A stretch of DNA of 64,000 nt from Alphaproteobacteria bacterium (lineage in GTDB: Bacteria; Pseudomonadota; Alphaproteobacteria; Rs-D84), in the NCBI GenBank assembly GCA_017535105.1, contig JAFXUI010000005.1, positions 60,107 to 124,106 on the forward strand. The letters run 5' to 3'. The position numbers and the translations under genes are program-made. The notes below the pieces were generated by a model, which saw nothing but the letters and a program-made list of their open reading frames with translations, was not told the origin of the DNA and did not search any database. Shown here in pieces: positions 25,785 to 34,470 of the stretch (its first letter is position 1; each line of letters opens with the position of its first letter).

Positions 25785-28433
25785 ATGAATAAAAAACCGG
25801 AACTTTCTCCAGACCAAGACCGTGCGGCTGATCCGCTTGTAAATGTTTGGGTCCAAGCGAACGCTGGAACCGGAAAAACAAGCGTGTTGATTCAGCGCCT
25901 GTTGCGTATTTTATTCCGCAGTGATGAAAAACAACCGTCCGGAATACTGTGTTTGACATATACAAATGCGGGGGCGGGTGAAATGCGCAATCGTATATTA
26001 CGTGCTTTGCGCGAATGGGCGGTTGCAACAGACGAAGAATTGATTGAATTGTTGGACGGTGTTGCGTTAAATAAACCCGCAACGGCCGCCGATGTCGCAC
26101 ATGCGCGCGCTGTTTTCTTTTGGTATATTGATAACGCGGACGCACTTAAAATCAAAACAATTCATGGTTTTTGCGAGGAAATATTACGCCGTTTTCCGTT
26201 GGAGGCCGGTATTTCACCGGCTTGGACGTTGATTTCTGATATGAATCAGCGTGTTCTTTTACAAGAGGCGTTTAATACACTTATTGAAACATCAGGTAAC
26301 GATAATACGGGGCGGGTTAGTGCCGCGTTTGAACATATTGTCGGTCGCATCAGCGAATATTCCCTTGGCGATTTAATGAAGATAATAAGTGAACAGTACA
26401 AACACTTTTTTCCAGTCGATAATATTGAAAGATATCGTGAATATTTTATTAACACGGTAAAGAGTTTTTTGGAACTGGACAAAGTGCCAAATGTTGATGT
26501 ACCAACAGTCGAATTACAGAAAATATTGTTGGAATTAGATGATAAAATAAGTTCGACAAAAAAGCCGGCAGGATACTTAACAGATTTGTTTAAGTTAATA
26601 AAACAATATATTGATAATACTGTTAGTTTTGACGAATACAAACTTGGGTATTTAAACAAAGACGGGACGCCAAATGTACCTATTTCCAAGATCGATTTTC
26701 TGGTTGCCGAACAAGAACGTGTTTATAAAATAGATCAATACGCAAAAAACAAAAAAGTGTTTGATGACACGCTTGCGTTGTTTGATTTGTCGGCGGCATT
26801 TACGACAATTTATCGCGACATTAAACATCAAAGAAATTTATTAGATTTTGATGACCTGGTTTTATACACCAAAAAACTGTTTTCAAAACCCGATATTATG
26901 GGTTGGGTATTGTCGCAACTTGATTTATCGCTGTCGCACATATTGGTGGACGAAGCCCAAGATACGCCCCCAGAACAGTGGGACATCTTGCAAATGCTGA
27001 TAAGCGACTTCTTTGTTGGTGGTGATACGGGTAATTTGCCGAATACATTGTTTGTTGTTGGTGATACTAAACAAGCAATTTACGGCTTCCAAGGCGCAGA
27101 TTTCCAGGCTTTTATGACAAGCCATGATGATATAATTCGTCAAATAAAAAACAATTTGCGTACAATATCTGAAATACCGTTGTTGCAAAGTTTCCGTTCG
27201 TTGTCGTCAATTTTATATGTGGTGGACGGTTTCTTTGGTAATGAACAAGTCGCGCGTGAGACGGGTTTTCATAATAATTCACACAAATGTTTTCGTACTG
27301 ACGATGGCCAAGGTTTGGTCGAGATGCACAAATTGGTTGCGGCGCAGGCCAGCGATAATGTTTCACTTGCAACATATATTGATGATATTGTAACAAAAGT
27401 CCAAGAAGTATTAAGTAGTGGAAAATACAAGCCATGCGATATTATGATTTTGGTTCAACAACGTGACCCATTGGTTGCGCCGTTGGTTTCTACATTGAAA
27501 CGCAAGGGAGTTCCTGTTGCGGGTGCGGACAGAATAGTTTTGCCTAATTTTGCACCAATTCGCGATCTTATGAATCTGGTAAGATTCTGTCTTAATACTG
27601 CGGATGATTATAGTTTATGTTGTGTGTTAAAAAGTCCAATTTTCAGATTGAATGAAGCTGATATTTTTAATTTGTGTGATATAAGAAATAATGAAAATAA
27701 AGGCAAAGAAGAAGCAGAAAAAATAACTGTTTTTGATGTCCTGCGTGATGCTCGTCCCGACATATATGAACGTCTGAAAATAATGGTCAAAAAGTCAGAA
27801 ACTTTTGCACCATATTCATTCTTTTCTGATGTGTTAAATTCGGGTGTGCGTTCCGAATTTATATCTGCATTGGGAGATCAAGTAATTGATCCATTAGAAG
27901 AGTTTATGACAATTTGTTTGGCGTATGAACGTACACAACCTGGAACATTACGTCATTTCTTGAAGTGGTTTATAACAGGTGGTAGCCAAGTAAAACGCAA
28001 TATGAACGCTGTATCAGGGGTGCGTATCGCAACCGTGCACGGCAGCAAGGGCCTGGAGGCGCCGGTGGTATTCCTTATTGATACAACGCAAATCCCAGAT
28101 CCAGAAAAGATTTTACCAATTGTGCCAGAAATAATGCCGGCAAATGTGCCGGTGAATGCGACACTGCCAACGCCGTGGTTATGGACCGTGTCCACCAAGG
28201 CGAGTAAAAAATGTGTGCTGGCACTGGACGAACTGATGAAGTGGCGTATGGAAGAGTATTACCGTTTATTATATGTTGCGATGACACGTGCGCGTAATGA
28301 ATTGTACATATATGGTTACATACCGAACAAAAATCCAAAAGAACAATCGTGGCATTCGATGTTGTGGCGCGTATTGGGTGGTCTTGACGGTGCAGTGGCA
28401 GATGATGAAAAAATAAGGGTGATTCATGGCTGA
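25785..28433 (+). CDS. addA: AddA-type recombination helicase, lacking its own nuclease domain
   Basis: 882 residues of a UvrD/AddA superfamily 1A helicase, which processes double-strand ends for RecA. Motifs in order: Q-loop LSPDQDRAADPL, Walker A NAGTGKTSVL (26-35), Ia CLTYTNAGAGEM, Ic IKTIHGFCEEILRRFPLEAG (typical of AddA), II ILVDEAQDTPPEQW, III VVGDTKQAIYGFQGA, IV LLQSFRS, V IATVHGSKGLEAPVVFLID and VI YRLLYVAMTRARNELYIYGY. The chain ends right after motif VI, where AddA normally continues into a RecB-type nuclease. That nuclease is the next ORF, in another frame and overlapping by eight bases. AddB is not in the window. Confidence 0.9.
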   Translation: MNKKPELSPDQDRAADPLVNVWVQANAGTGKTSVLIQRLLRILFRSDEKQPSGILCLTYTNAGAGEMRNRILRALREWAVATDEELIELLDGVALNKPATAADVAHARAVFFWYIDNADALKIKTIHGFCEEILRRFPLEAGISPAWTLISDMNQRVLLQEAFNTLIETSGNDNTGRVSAAFEHIVGRISEYSLGDLMKIISEQYKHFFPVDNIERYREYFINTVKSFLELDKVPNVDVPTVELQKILLELDDKISSTKKPAGYLTDLFKLIKQYIDNTVSFDEYKLGYLNKDGTPNVPISKIDFLVAEQERVYKIDQYAKNKKVFDDTLALFDLSAAFTTIYRDIKHQRNLLDFDDLVLYTKKLFSKPDIMGWVLSQLDLSLSHILVDEAQDTPPEQWDILQMLISDFFVGGDTGNLPNTLFVVGDTKQAIYGFQGADFQAFMTSHDDIIRQIKNNLRTISEIPLLQSFRSLSSILYVVDGFFGNEQVARETGFHNNSHKCFRTDDGQGLVEMHKLVAAQASDNVSLATYIDDIVTKVQEVLSSGKYKPCDIMILVQQRDPLVAPLVSTLKRKGVPVAGADRIVLPNFAPIRDLMNLVRFCLNTADDYSLCCVLKSPIFRLNEADIFNLCDIRNNENKGKEEAEKITVFDVLRDARPDIYERLKIMVKKSETFAPYSFFSDVLNSGVRSEFISALGDQVIDPLEEFMTICLAYERTQPGTLRHFLKWFITGGSQVKRNMNAVSGVRIATVHGSKGLEAPVVFLIDTTQIPDPEKILPIVPEIMPANVPVNATLPTPWLWTVSTKASKKCVLALDELMKWRMEEYYRLLYVAMTRARNELYIYGYIPNKNPKEQSWHSMLWRVLGGLDGAVADDEKIRVIHG

Positions 28434-28857
28434 AAAATTGCGTGACATTTTGACCAAATACGACAAAGACCAGTACGCAAAAAATACGGGTTCACAAATG
28501 CATAAAAAAATGCGTTTTGTGAACACACTAAGTGCCGATGATGAAGTTGTAAAACAAATAAAATCACGCCCAGATTTAGAAGTGTTTTTCACCGACAATG
28601 CGCGTTGCGAAGTTCCAATCGCGATACTAGAAAACGGTAAATTATTAAGTCGGCGAATTGACCGAATGGTTGTCGATGACGATAGCAAGGTTGTTTATAT
28701 TCTTGATTACAAAACAGATGTTGATAAAAAAGCATTTCACGCAAACTATGTTGCCCAGGTCCAAGAATACATCACGATTATCAAAAAAATATATCCAAAG
28801 TATAAGGTTTATGGGTACATACTGTGGCTGCATGATTGGACACTGGAAAAACTATAA
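28426..28857 (+). CDS. RecB-type nuclease domain of AddA as a separate protein
   Basis: 143 residues. PD-(D/E)xK nuclease motifs of AddA are present: His26 in TGSQMHKKM, Glu62 in RCEVPI, Asp79 in RRIDRMV, Asp94 and Lys96 in YILDYKTD, and QVQEY (111-115) as the QxxxY motif. These bind Mg and cut DNA. The ATG overlaps the helicase stop (ATGGCTGA), and the frame is closed by TGA just upstream, so it is not simply the helicase frame with a missing start. Translational coupling would give equal amounts of helicase and nuclease. A sequencing or recent indel could also split the gene; coupling fits a stable split better. Confidence 0.85.
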   Translation: MAEKLRDILTKYDKDQYAKNTGSQMHKKMRFVNTLSADDEVVKQIKSRPDLEVFFTDNARCEVPIAILENGKLLSRRIDRMVVDDDSKVVYILDYKTDVDKKAFHANYVAQVQEYITIIKKIYPKYKVYGYILWLHDWTLEKL

Positions 28858-28863
28858 AACACC

Positions 28864-28892
28864 TTGAATTGTGGGATAAAATTTAGTAATAA
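28864..28892 (+). promoter_or_regulatory. Promoter giving a possibly leaderless recN mRNA
   Basis: TTGAAT (28864-28869), 17-base spacer, TAATAA (28887-28892). The ATG at 28900 is seven bases beyond the -10, near the expected transcription start. No ribosome binding site is seen. Confidence 0.5.
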
Positions 28893-28899
28893 TTTTCGT

Positions 28900-30558
28900 A
28901 TGCTGACAACACTGAATATCACAAATATTGTACTGATTGAAAAACTGAATCTTGAATTCGGTGCAGGCTTGAACGTGCTGACGGGTGAAACGGGCGCGGG
29001 CAAAAGTATTTTATTGGACGCGTTGGCATTGGCATTGGGTGCGCGTTCGGATACGGGCCTGATACGGCATGGTTGTGATATGGCATCGGTGACGGCAGAA
29101 TTTGATACAACCCCAAACACAGTGCGCGATATATTGAATGAAAACGGTATTACAATTGATGATGGGGCTTTGATATTACGGCGTACATTGGCGACCGATG
29201 GCAAAAGTCGCGCATGGATAAACGATGAACCGGTTTCAATCCGTGTGTTGCACGCGGTTGGCGACGCGTTGGTTGAAATTCATGGCCAGTTTGCAAATCA
29301 TCGGTTGTTGGATCCAACAACGCACCTTTCCGCATTGGACGAATTTGCCACGGCGCACATTGACGGCTTTGCGAGTGTGTTGAACGATACTCGGGCGGCT
29401 TATTCGGAATACCATGCTGCCGAATTAAGATTAAAAGAATTACAAGATATTGTCGCGCGGGCGGAATCTGAACGTGAATTTCTGGAACACAATGTTGCCG
29501 AATTGCGTGCGTTAAATGTACAGCCCGGGGAAGAGGCGATGTTGGCCGACAAGCGTACCGCGATAATGAACGCGGAAAAGAATACGGCGATTTTGTCTGA
29601 TGCGGTTGCGGCTTTTTCGCCAAATGGGAAGTCTTTGGATTCGGCGGTGTTTGATGTTGCACATATTTTGGAACGTATCAAAACCGACCCAAACCCATAT
29701 GCCGAACAAATCGAAAGTTTATATGAAATTGCGGACAACTTGGCAACGGTGTCCCAGCATCTTGCGCCGTCAGACGTGGACGTTGAGAACATAGACAGTA
29801 TCGAAGAACGGCTTTTTGCTATTCGTGCGGCCGCGCGCAAACATCGGGTTTCGGCGGACGAATTACCAGATAAATTGGTGGAAATGGCGGAACAATTGGA
29901 TGTAATCGATAATTCAGATGCCGAATTAAAAAAGCAAACAACTATTGTTGCCCAAAAACGTCAAAATTTTGACGCGTACGCAACAAAATTATCAAAACTG
30001 CGTAAAGATGCTGGCGACAAACTGTCGGCGTGTCTGCGGGCAGAATTTCCAGATTTAAAACTGGCCCAGGCGGACTTTATGGTCGAATATACCGAAAGTG
30101 CGCCATCGGGGTCGGGGTGTGACAGTGTCGTGTTTATGATAAAGACAAATCCGGGATCGCCATTTGCTCCGTTACATAAATCGGCATCGGGGGGCGAATT
30201 GGCGCGTTTAATGCTGGCAATGCGTGTGGTTTTGGTGACCGATGCAGATGCACATACATTTGTGTTTGACGAGGTTGATACGGGTATAAGTGGCGCAACA
30301 GCATCGGCGGTTGGCGCGCGTCTGAACAAACTTGCGGACACATCACAAGTATTGGTGGTCACCCATTCGGCCCAGGTTGCCGGCTATGCCAATAAACATT
30401 TCAAGATTGAAAAGTTTGTCGAACAAGACAGCACTACAACAACGGTCCGTGAAATATCGGGTGACGAACGTGTAAACGAAATTGCCCGAATAATAAGTGG
30501 CACCAAAATCACCCCAGAATCACTTGCAACCGCTAAAACTTTGTTGCAAAACCAATAA
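28900..30558 (+). CDS. recN: DNA repair protein RecN (SMC-like ATPase)
   Basis: 552 residues. RecN helps bring broken ends together in double-strand break repair. LTTLNITNIVLIEKLNLEFGAGLNVLTGETGAGKSILLDALALALGAR holds Walker A, and two coiled-coil arms fill about 150-370. SGGELARLMLAMRVVL is the ABC signature, HTFVFDEVDTGISGATASAVGARL Walker B, and VLVVTHSAQVAGYANKHFKIEK the H-loop. The start at the second Met is favoured by alignment to RecN and by the promoter; the earlier TTG would add 12 unrelated residues. It follows the split addA by about 40 bases, so two end-repair functions sit together. Confidence 0.94.
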   Translation: MLTTLNITNIVLIEKLNLEFGAGLNVLTGETGAGKSILLDALALALGARSDTGLIRHGCDMASVTAEFDTTPNTVRDILNENGITIDDGALILRRTLATDGKSRAWINDEPVSIRVLHAVGDALVEIHGQFANHRLLDPTTHLSALDEFATAHIDGFASVLNDTRAAYSEYHAAELRLKELQDIVARAESEREFLEHNVAELRALNVQPGEEAMLADKRTAIMNAEKNTAILSDAVAAFSPNGKSLDSAVFDVAHILERIKTDPNPYAEQIESLYEIADNLATVSQHLAPSDVDVENIDSIEERLFAIRAAARKHRVSADELPDKLVEMAEQLDVIDNSDAELKKQTTIVAQKRQNFDAYATKLSKLRKDAGDKLSACLRAEFPDLKLAQADFMVEYTESAPSGSGCDSVVFMIKTNPGSPFAPLHKSASGGELARLMLAMRVVLVTDADAHTFVFDEVDTGISGATASAVGARLNKLADTSQVLVVTHSAQVAGYANKHFKIEKFVEQDSTTTTVREISGDERVNEIARIISGTKITPESLATAKTLLQNQ

Positions 30559-30571
30559 TTTGTTGTATATT
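30544..30571 (+). promoter_or_regulatory. Promoter of the 30600 gene pair
   Basis: TTGCAA (30544-30549, inside the recN end), 16-base spacer, TATATT (30566-30571); AAGGAT precedes the ATG. Confidence 0.6.
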
Positions 30572-30599
30572 CCCAGTGTAAAATACAAGGATTACCTAT

Positions 30600-31004
30600 A
30601 TGGAAGATCATTTTTTAACAATAAACAAGGACGGTGTGTTTCTTGGTAAAAATGCTGCAACTAAATATCGTGGTCAAGAATTGGATAAATATCATATTCA
30701 AGATATAACGAAATGGTTTGCTGTTGAAAATGACAGTTTGTCGCCAAAACCACAGTTTACCGAATTACATGTGATGTCTTCGGAATCGGCGGGTTCGTTT
30801 TCAATTGCGGGTAAACCATCGTTAAAGCACGGAAAACATATCTGGGCGCGCGTCAAGAAATTAAGCGGTGCGGTTTCTGATTGGGCATATTTATGCGAAC
30901 TTAAAAGCCCGTCTGATGCGGCGAAGTATGCCATAATTTCTGTTATGACCGGCATAAGTCTGGGTGTTGTTTTTGAGTACAAGAAAAATCAAAGAATTCG
31001 TTAA
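30600..31004 (+). CDS. Unknown protein, pair member 1
   Basis: 134 residues with no recognised domain. It begins FLTINKDGVFLGKNAATKY; its core FTELHVMSSESAGSFSIAGKPSLKHGKHIWARVK matches VAEVHIIASSTEQEIVNGKPH and SSKPGPNLWYRVK of the next gene, so they are paralogues. A hydrophobic segment YAIISVMTGISLGVVFEY near the C-terminus may be a membrane contact; the next gene lacks it. It shares a promoter with the gene after it, 11 bases downstream. The function is unknown; the repair neighbours are probably coincidental. Confidence 0.65.
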   Translation: MEDHFLTINKDGVFLGKNAATKYRGQELDKYHIQDITKWFAVENDSLSPKPQFTELHVMSSESAGSFSIAGKPSLKHGKHIWARVKKLSGAVSDWAYLCELKSPSDAAKYAIISVMTGISLGVVFEYKKNQRIR

Positions 31005-31015
31005 AGGGTAATAAT

Positions 31016-31540
31016 ATGCATAACGCAAAATATGTTACGATAAAAGAAAACGGAACGTTTGTTGGTGGAAAACCGACAAATGTGTACCAGAAGTTCAATA
31101 TGGTATCGATGGACATACCAGAATTAAGAAAATACATATTTAATAAAATTCAACAAAGGATGGCGGGGCGGGGACTTGATGTTGCCGAAGTACATATTAT
31201 CGCATCAAGTACCGAACAAGAAATCGTAAATGGTAAGCCGCATGCTGTGGGCAATCCGTCATCAAAACCGGGACCAAATTTGTGGTATCGTGTTAAAACC
31301 AAAAATGGCAAAGAAACCAATTGGCGTTTTGTTATGAAACACACTGGACCGGTTGTATCAACACGTGTCTATGCTTGTTTTGACCAATTAGCCGGCGGTG
31401 TCAGTTTACACGAAGTATCTATGGTGCTTGACCCAAAATATGAACTGAAACAGGCCAAACTTTTGCGCAAAGAAATTCGTAAGTTCATAAGAAACACAAA
31501 TTATGTGCCATTTCTTAGTAGGAAGATGAGTGTTAGATAA
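31016..31540 (+). CDS. Unknown protein, pair member 2
   Basis: 174 residues, paralogue of the previous gene over its first 110 residues (YVTIKENGTFVGGKPTNVY and NGKPHAVGNPSSKPGPNLWYRVKTKNGKETNWRFV). Its C-terminus is longer and basic (YELKQAKLLRKEIRKFIRNTNYVPFLSRKMSVR). No signal peptide or enzyme motif is seen. AAAGGG lies before the ATG. It is convergent with xseA across a strong terminator. Confidence 0.65.
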   Translation: MHNAKYVTIKENGTFVGGKPTNVYQKFNMVSMDIPELRKYIFNKIQQRMAGRGLDVAEVHIIASSTEQEIVNGKPHAVGNPSSKPGPNLWYRVKTKNGKETNWRFVMKHTGPVVSTRVYACFDQLAGGVSLHEVSMVLDPKYELKQAKLLRKEIRKFIRNTNYVPFLSRKMSVR

Positions 31541-31542
31541 TA

Positions 31543-31568
31543 AAAAATGTCCCTTTTGGGACATTTTT
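31543..31568. terminator. Bidirectional terminator
   Basis: AAAAATGTCCC-TTTT-GGGACATTTTT between the unknown pair and xseA, with A/T runs on both sides. Confidence 0.85.
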
Positions 31569-32808
31569 ATTTGGATATGTTTGCAACGCCGTCTGCGAAT
31601 TCAATAGTCGCGATTTTATCAACCTTGGCGGTTGTTGATATAATGTCACCGTTATCATCACGCGCAATCGCATAGCCACGATTTAACACGTTTTTATAAC
31701 TTAATGATTCAAGCATTTTGCCGGTGTGGTCAACGCGCTGGGCCAACATTGTCAGTTTGTTGGTAAGCACGTCTGGCATTTGCGACATTATTTCCATTTT
31801 GTGTCGTGCGTTCATCATCTTGGAATCAATAATAATTCCCAAAGTGCGTGTAATATCGTCCAATCGCTGCATTTGTTCCATCACCGTTTGGTGCGGACTT
31901 TTTATAACGATTGATTCAAGACGTTGTTTTGTGTTGCTAAGGCGTGTTATAAACGCGTTTGATATATGATGCCAGAAATTATCAATCTCTTGCGACAGGG
32001 CAAGTTTGGTCGGTACAACCATTTCGGCGGCACCGGTCGGTGTTGGTGCGCGCACATCGGCGGCAAAGTCAATCAACATCCAATCTGGTTCGTGACCCAC
32101 ACCCGATATAAGTGGTATGTGGCTTGCCGCGGCGGCACGAACAACAATTTCTTCGGAAAAAGGTAACAAGTCTTCCAACGCACCACCACCGCGCGCAACA
32201 ATAATCACATCAACATTGTTCATACGATTGAAATATTCAATACCGGCGGCAACCTCGGTCGCGGCGGTTTCCCCCTGAACCGTTGCTGGATAGAGTAATA
32301 CGCGTACTGGGAAACGTTCGCGCAAACGGTTTTGTATATCTTGAAATGCGGCGCCGGTGGGACTGGTTACGACACCAATTGTTTGGGGCAAGCGCGGTAA
32401 TTGTTTTTTGCGTGATTCATCAAATAATCCCTCGGCTGCCAACTTTTGCTTGCGTTCTTCAAGCATTTTAAGAATCGCGCCAACACCCGCCATTTCAATT
32501 TCGTTCACAATAATCTGATAATTACTGCGTGCTGGATATGTTGTAAAACGGCCGGTGACAATAACCTCGGCACCTTCTTCCAATTTAAAGGGAACGGGTG
32601 TGCTGCGCCAAATGATTGCAGAAATTGCGGCATTGGCATCTTTGATTGTCATATAAACGTGGCCCGATGTTGCGCGTGTTATTTGCGATAATTCACCACG
32701 AATACGGATTGATGAAAAAGCGGTTTCAACCACGCCTTTTAATAACGCAGACGCGTCAGATACGCTGAAAATTGTGTTTGGTGAAATAACTGGTTCTGGT
32801 TTTTGCAT
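31567..32808 (-). CDS. xseA: Exodeoxyribonuclease VII large subunit
   Basis: 413 residues; with XseB it degrades single-stranded DNA. The N-terminal OB fold (FSVSDASALLKGVVETAFSSIRIRGELSQITRATSGHVYMTIKD) is followed by the catalytic region IGVVTSPTGAAFQDIQNRLRERFPVRVLLYPATVQGETAATEV, RGGGALEDLLPFSEEIVVRAAAASHIPLISGVGHEPDWMLIDF and RAPTPTGAAEM. Long helices and ENVLNRGYAI-like NVLNRGYAIARD close the protein. The small subunit gene is not in the window. It overlaps its terminator by two bases and follows the YunG-like gene by one base, so both share a transcript. Confidence 0.95.
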   Translation of the reverse strand: MQKPEPVISPNTIFSVSDASALLKGVVETAFSSIRIRGELSQITRATSGHVYMTIKDANAAISAIIWRSTPVPFKLEEGAEVIVTGRFTTYPARSNYQIIVNEIEMAGVGAILKMLEERKQKLAAEGLFDESRKKQLPRLPQTIGVVTSPTGAAFQDIQNRLRERFPVRVLLYPATVQGETAATEVAAGIEYFNRMNNVDVIIVARGGGALEDLLPFSEEIVVRAAAASHIPLISGVGHEPDWMLIDFAADVRAPTPTGAAEMVVPTKLALSQEIDNFWHHISNAFITRLSNTKQRLESIVIKSPHQTVMEQMQRLDDITRTLGIIIDSKMMNARHKMEIMSQMPDVLTNKLTMLAQRVDHTGKMLESLSYKNVLNRGYAIARDDNGDIISTTAKVDKIATIEFADGVANISK

Positions 32809-32809
32809 T

Positions 32810-33301
32810 TTATTTTCTTTGCAGTTCGCTTACAATTTCTTTGATAAAAGCATCTTTGTTCGGTGTCTTCATATCTTTGACACGTTTATTTATTGGTGTT
32901 GCAACATCGTACGGCACAACCAGTGGCGCAAATTGATCACCCGTTGGGTCAAACGCACGGCCCGACATTCTGTCGCGTAAAAATACGACTGGTGCGTGTT
33001 CCCACGTTCCAAGTTTTATTGCCGATGGTTCCCATATTGAATCGCCACCGTACAAGTCATAAATACAAATTGTGGTTAACGCACAGAATCCCTTAGCGTA
33101 CGGTACAAAACCATTAAATGGCATGTTGCCCACATATTTCTTACGAAAAGCGGGATTTTTATATTTATTACGCAAAACTTTTACAATATCGACCAAAGAA
33201 TAATCCAAGTCGTACAGCGGCATAAAATCGCGATCGATTTTTTCTGCCAATTTCAGCACTTCCTGGGTCGCTTTGTCATATTGTTTTATGTAATCTGTCA
33301 T
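32810..33301 (-). CDS. YunG-like protein with a papain-like Cys-His pattern
   Basis: 163 residues starting at MTDYIKQYD; the longer frame runs into tsaD and is rejected. GFCALTTICIYDLYGGDSI, EHAPVVFLRDRMSGRAFDPTGDQF recalls the B. subtilis YunG family, which has G-x-CA and DxTxxQF around a His. Cys, His and Asp lie in the order of a papain-like catalytic triad, but activity is not known. The leading 80 residues are helical and lysine-rich. It is coupled to xseA by one base and lies downstream of tsaD. A hydrolase or an inactive fold are both possible. Confidence 0.65.
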   Translation of the reverse strand: MTDYIKQYDKATQEVLKLAEKIDRDFMPLYDLDYSLVDIVKVLRNKYKNPAFRKKYVGNMPFNGFVPYAKGFCALTTICIYDLYGGDSIWEPSAIKLGTWEHAPVVFLRDRMSGRAFDPTGDQFAPLVVPYDVATPINKRVKDMKTPNKDAFIKEIVSELQRK

Positions 33302-33339
33302 GTGTGCGATTATAGCACAATTATATAAAATTTCAAGAT

Positions 33340-34470
33340 TTACAGTTCGGTCAATGGCCAACGGGGGCGGGGCGCCACGGGTTCACGTACAACGTTTCCA
33401 ATGTTATAATTTTCAAGTCCGGCCCACGCAATCATAGCACCGTTATCGGTACATAAATTCATTGGTGGTGCGGCAAAAACGACATTATGTTTGTGTGCCA
33501 AATCTTCCATTGCGGCGCGAATTGCGCTGTTTTTCGCAACACCACCCGCAACAACAAGTGTTTTTGGTGCGGCGTTTATTACACGTTCGTCAGCAAACGC
33601 GTGATTCAAACGGTTTATGATACAATCAACAACAGAGGCTTGGAACGATGCGCAAAAGTCGTTTATAAAATCGTCATCGCGTTTTGATTCTTCGGTTTTA
33701 TCCAAAAATGTGCGTGCGGCGGTTTTTATTCCACTGAAACTGAAATCGCAACCCGGTTTGTCACACAATGGACGTGGAAAATCAAATGCGCGTGGGTTGC
33801 CCATTTTTGCGCGTTTATCAACAATCGGGCCACCGGGGTACCCAAGTCCCAACATTTTTGCAACCTTGTCAAAAGCTTCACCAGCACTGTCGTCCAGTGT
33901 TTGTCCAATCATTTCATATTGACCAACACCACGTACAAGTAAAATCTGGCAATGTCCGCCCGATGCCAACATTAACAGGTATGGAAATTCAACAGAAACT
34001 TTTTCATCACCACCCGATGCCGATGCGGCGTGCAGACGTGGTACCAATGCGTGACCTTCCAAATGATTTACCGCGACCAATGGTTTGCCGGTTGATTGTG
34101 CGATGCCGGTTGCCGCCATCCAGCCAACCAAAACGCCCCCAATTAAACCCGGACCCGCCGTTGCGGCGATAACATCAATGTCTTCAATAGTTTTATTTGC
34201 GTTTGATAAGGTTTGTTTGATAACTTCGTCAATTGCTAAAATGTGCGCGCGTGCCGCCAATTCGGGTACTACGCCACCATATTTTTGATGTTCGGGTATT
34301 TGCGAATAGATAATATGCGACAAGATATTACGGTTAGAATCAACAATCGCCGCGGACGTTTCGTCGCACGATGATTCAATGCCCAGGCACAGCAACGGCT
34401 TGTCATTGTTGTTGCCTGTGTTGCTGGCAAGTTCGCCCATATCCATACGTAAAAGTTTATCTTGTGTCAT
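33340..34470 (-). CDS. tsaD: tRNA N6-adenosine threonylcarbamoyltransferase TsaD
   Basis: 376 residues. TsaD makes t6A37 with TsaB and TsaE. LCLGIESSCDETSAAIV, VPELAARAHILAI (metal ligands H-x3-H type), AATAGPGLIGGVLVG, NHLEGHALV, LMLASGGHCQILLV, LDDSAGEAFDKVAKMLGLGYPGGPIVDKRA, LVVAGGVAKNSAIRA and LCTDNGAMIAWAG are all in order, so the ASKHA fold with Fe/Zn site is complete. The first 24 residues are a low-conservation extension. The ATG overlaps the stop of the DUF1460 gene by four bases. Confidence 0.96.
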   Translation of the reverse strand: MTQDKLLRMDMGELASNTGNNNDKPLLCLGIESSCDETSAAIVDSNRNILSHIIYSQIPEHQKYGGVVPELAARAHILAIDEVIKQTLSNANKTIEDIDVIAATAGPGLIGGVLVGWMAATGIAQSTGKPLVAVNHLEGHALVPRLHAASASGGDEKVSVEFPYLLMLASGGHCQILLVRGVGQYEMIGQTLDDSAGEAFDKVAKMLGLGYPGGPIVDKRAKMGNPRAFDFPRPLCDKPGCDFSFSGIKTAARTFLDKTEESKRDDDFINDFCASFQASVVDCIINRLNHAFADERVINAAPKTLVVAGGVAKNSAIRAAMEDLAHKHNVVFAAPPMNLCTDNGAMIAWAGLENYNIGNVVREPVAPRPRWPLTEL

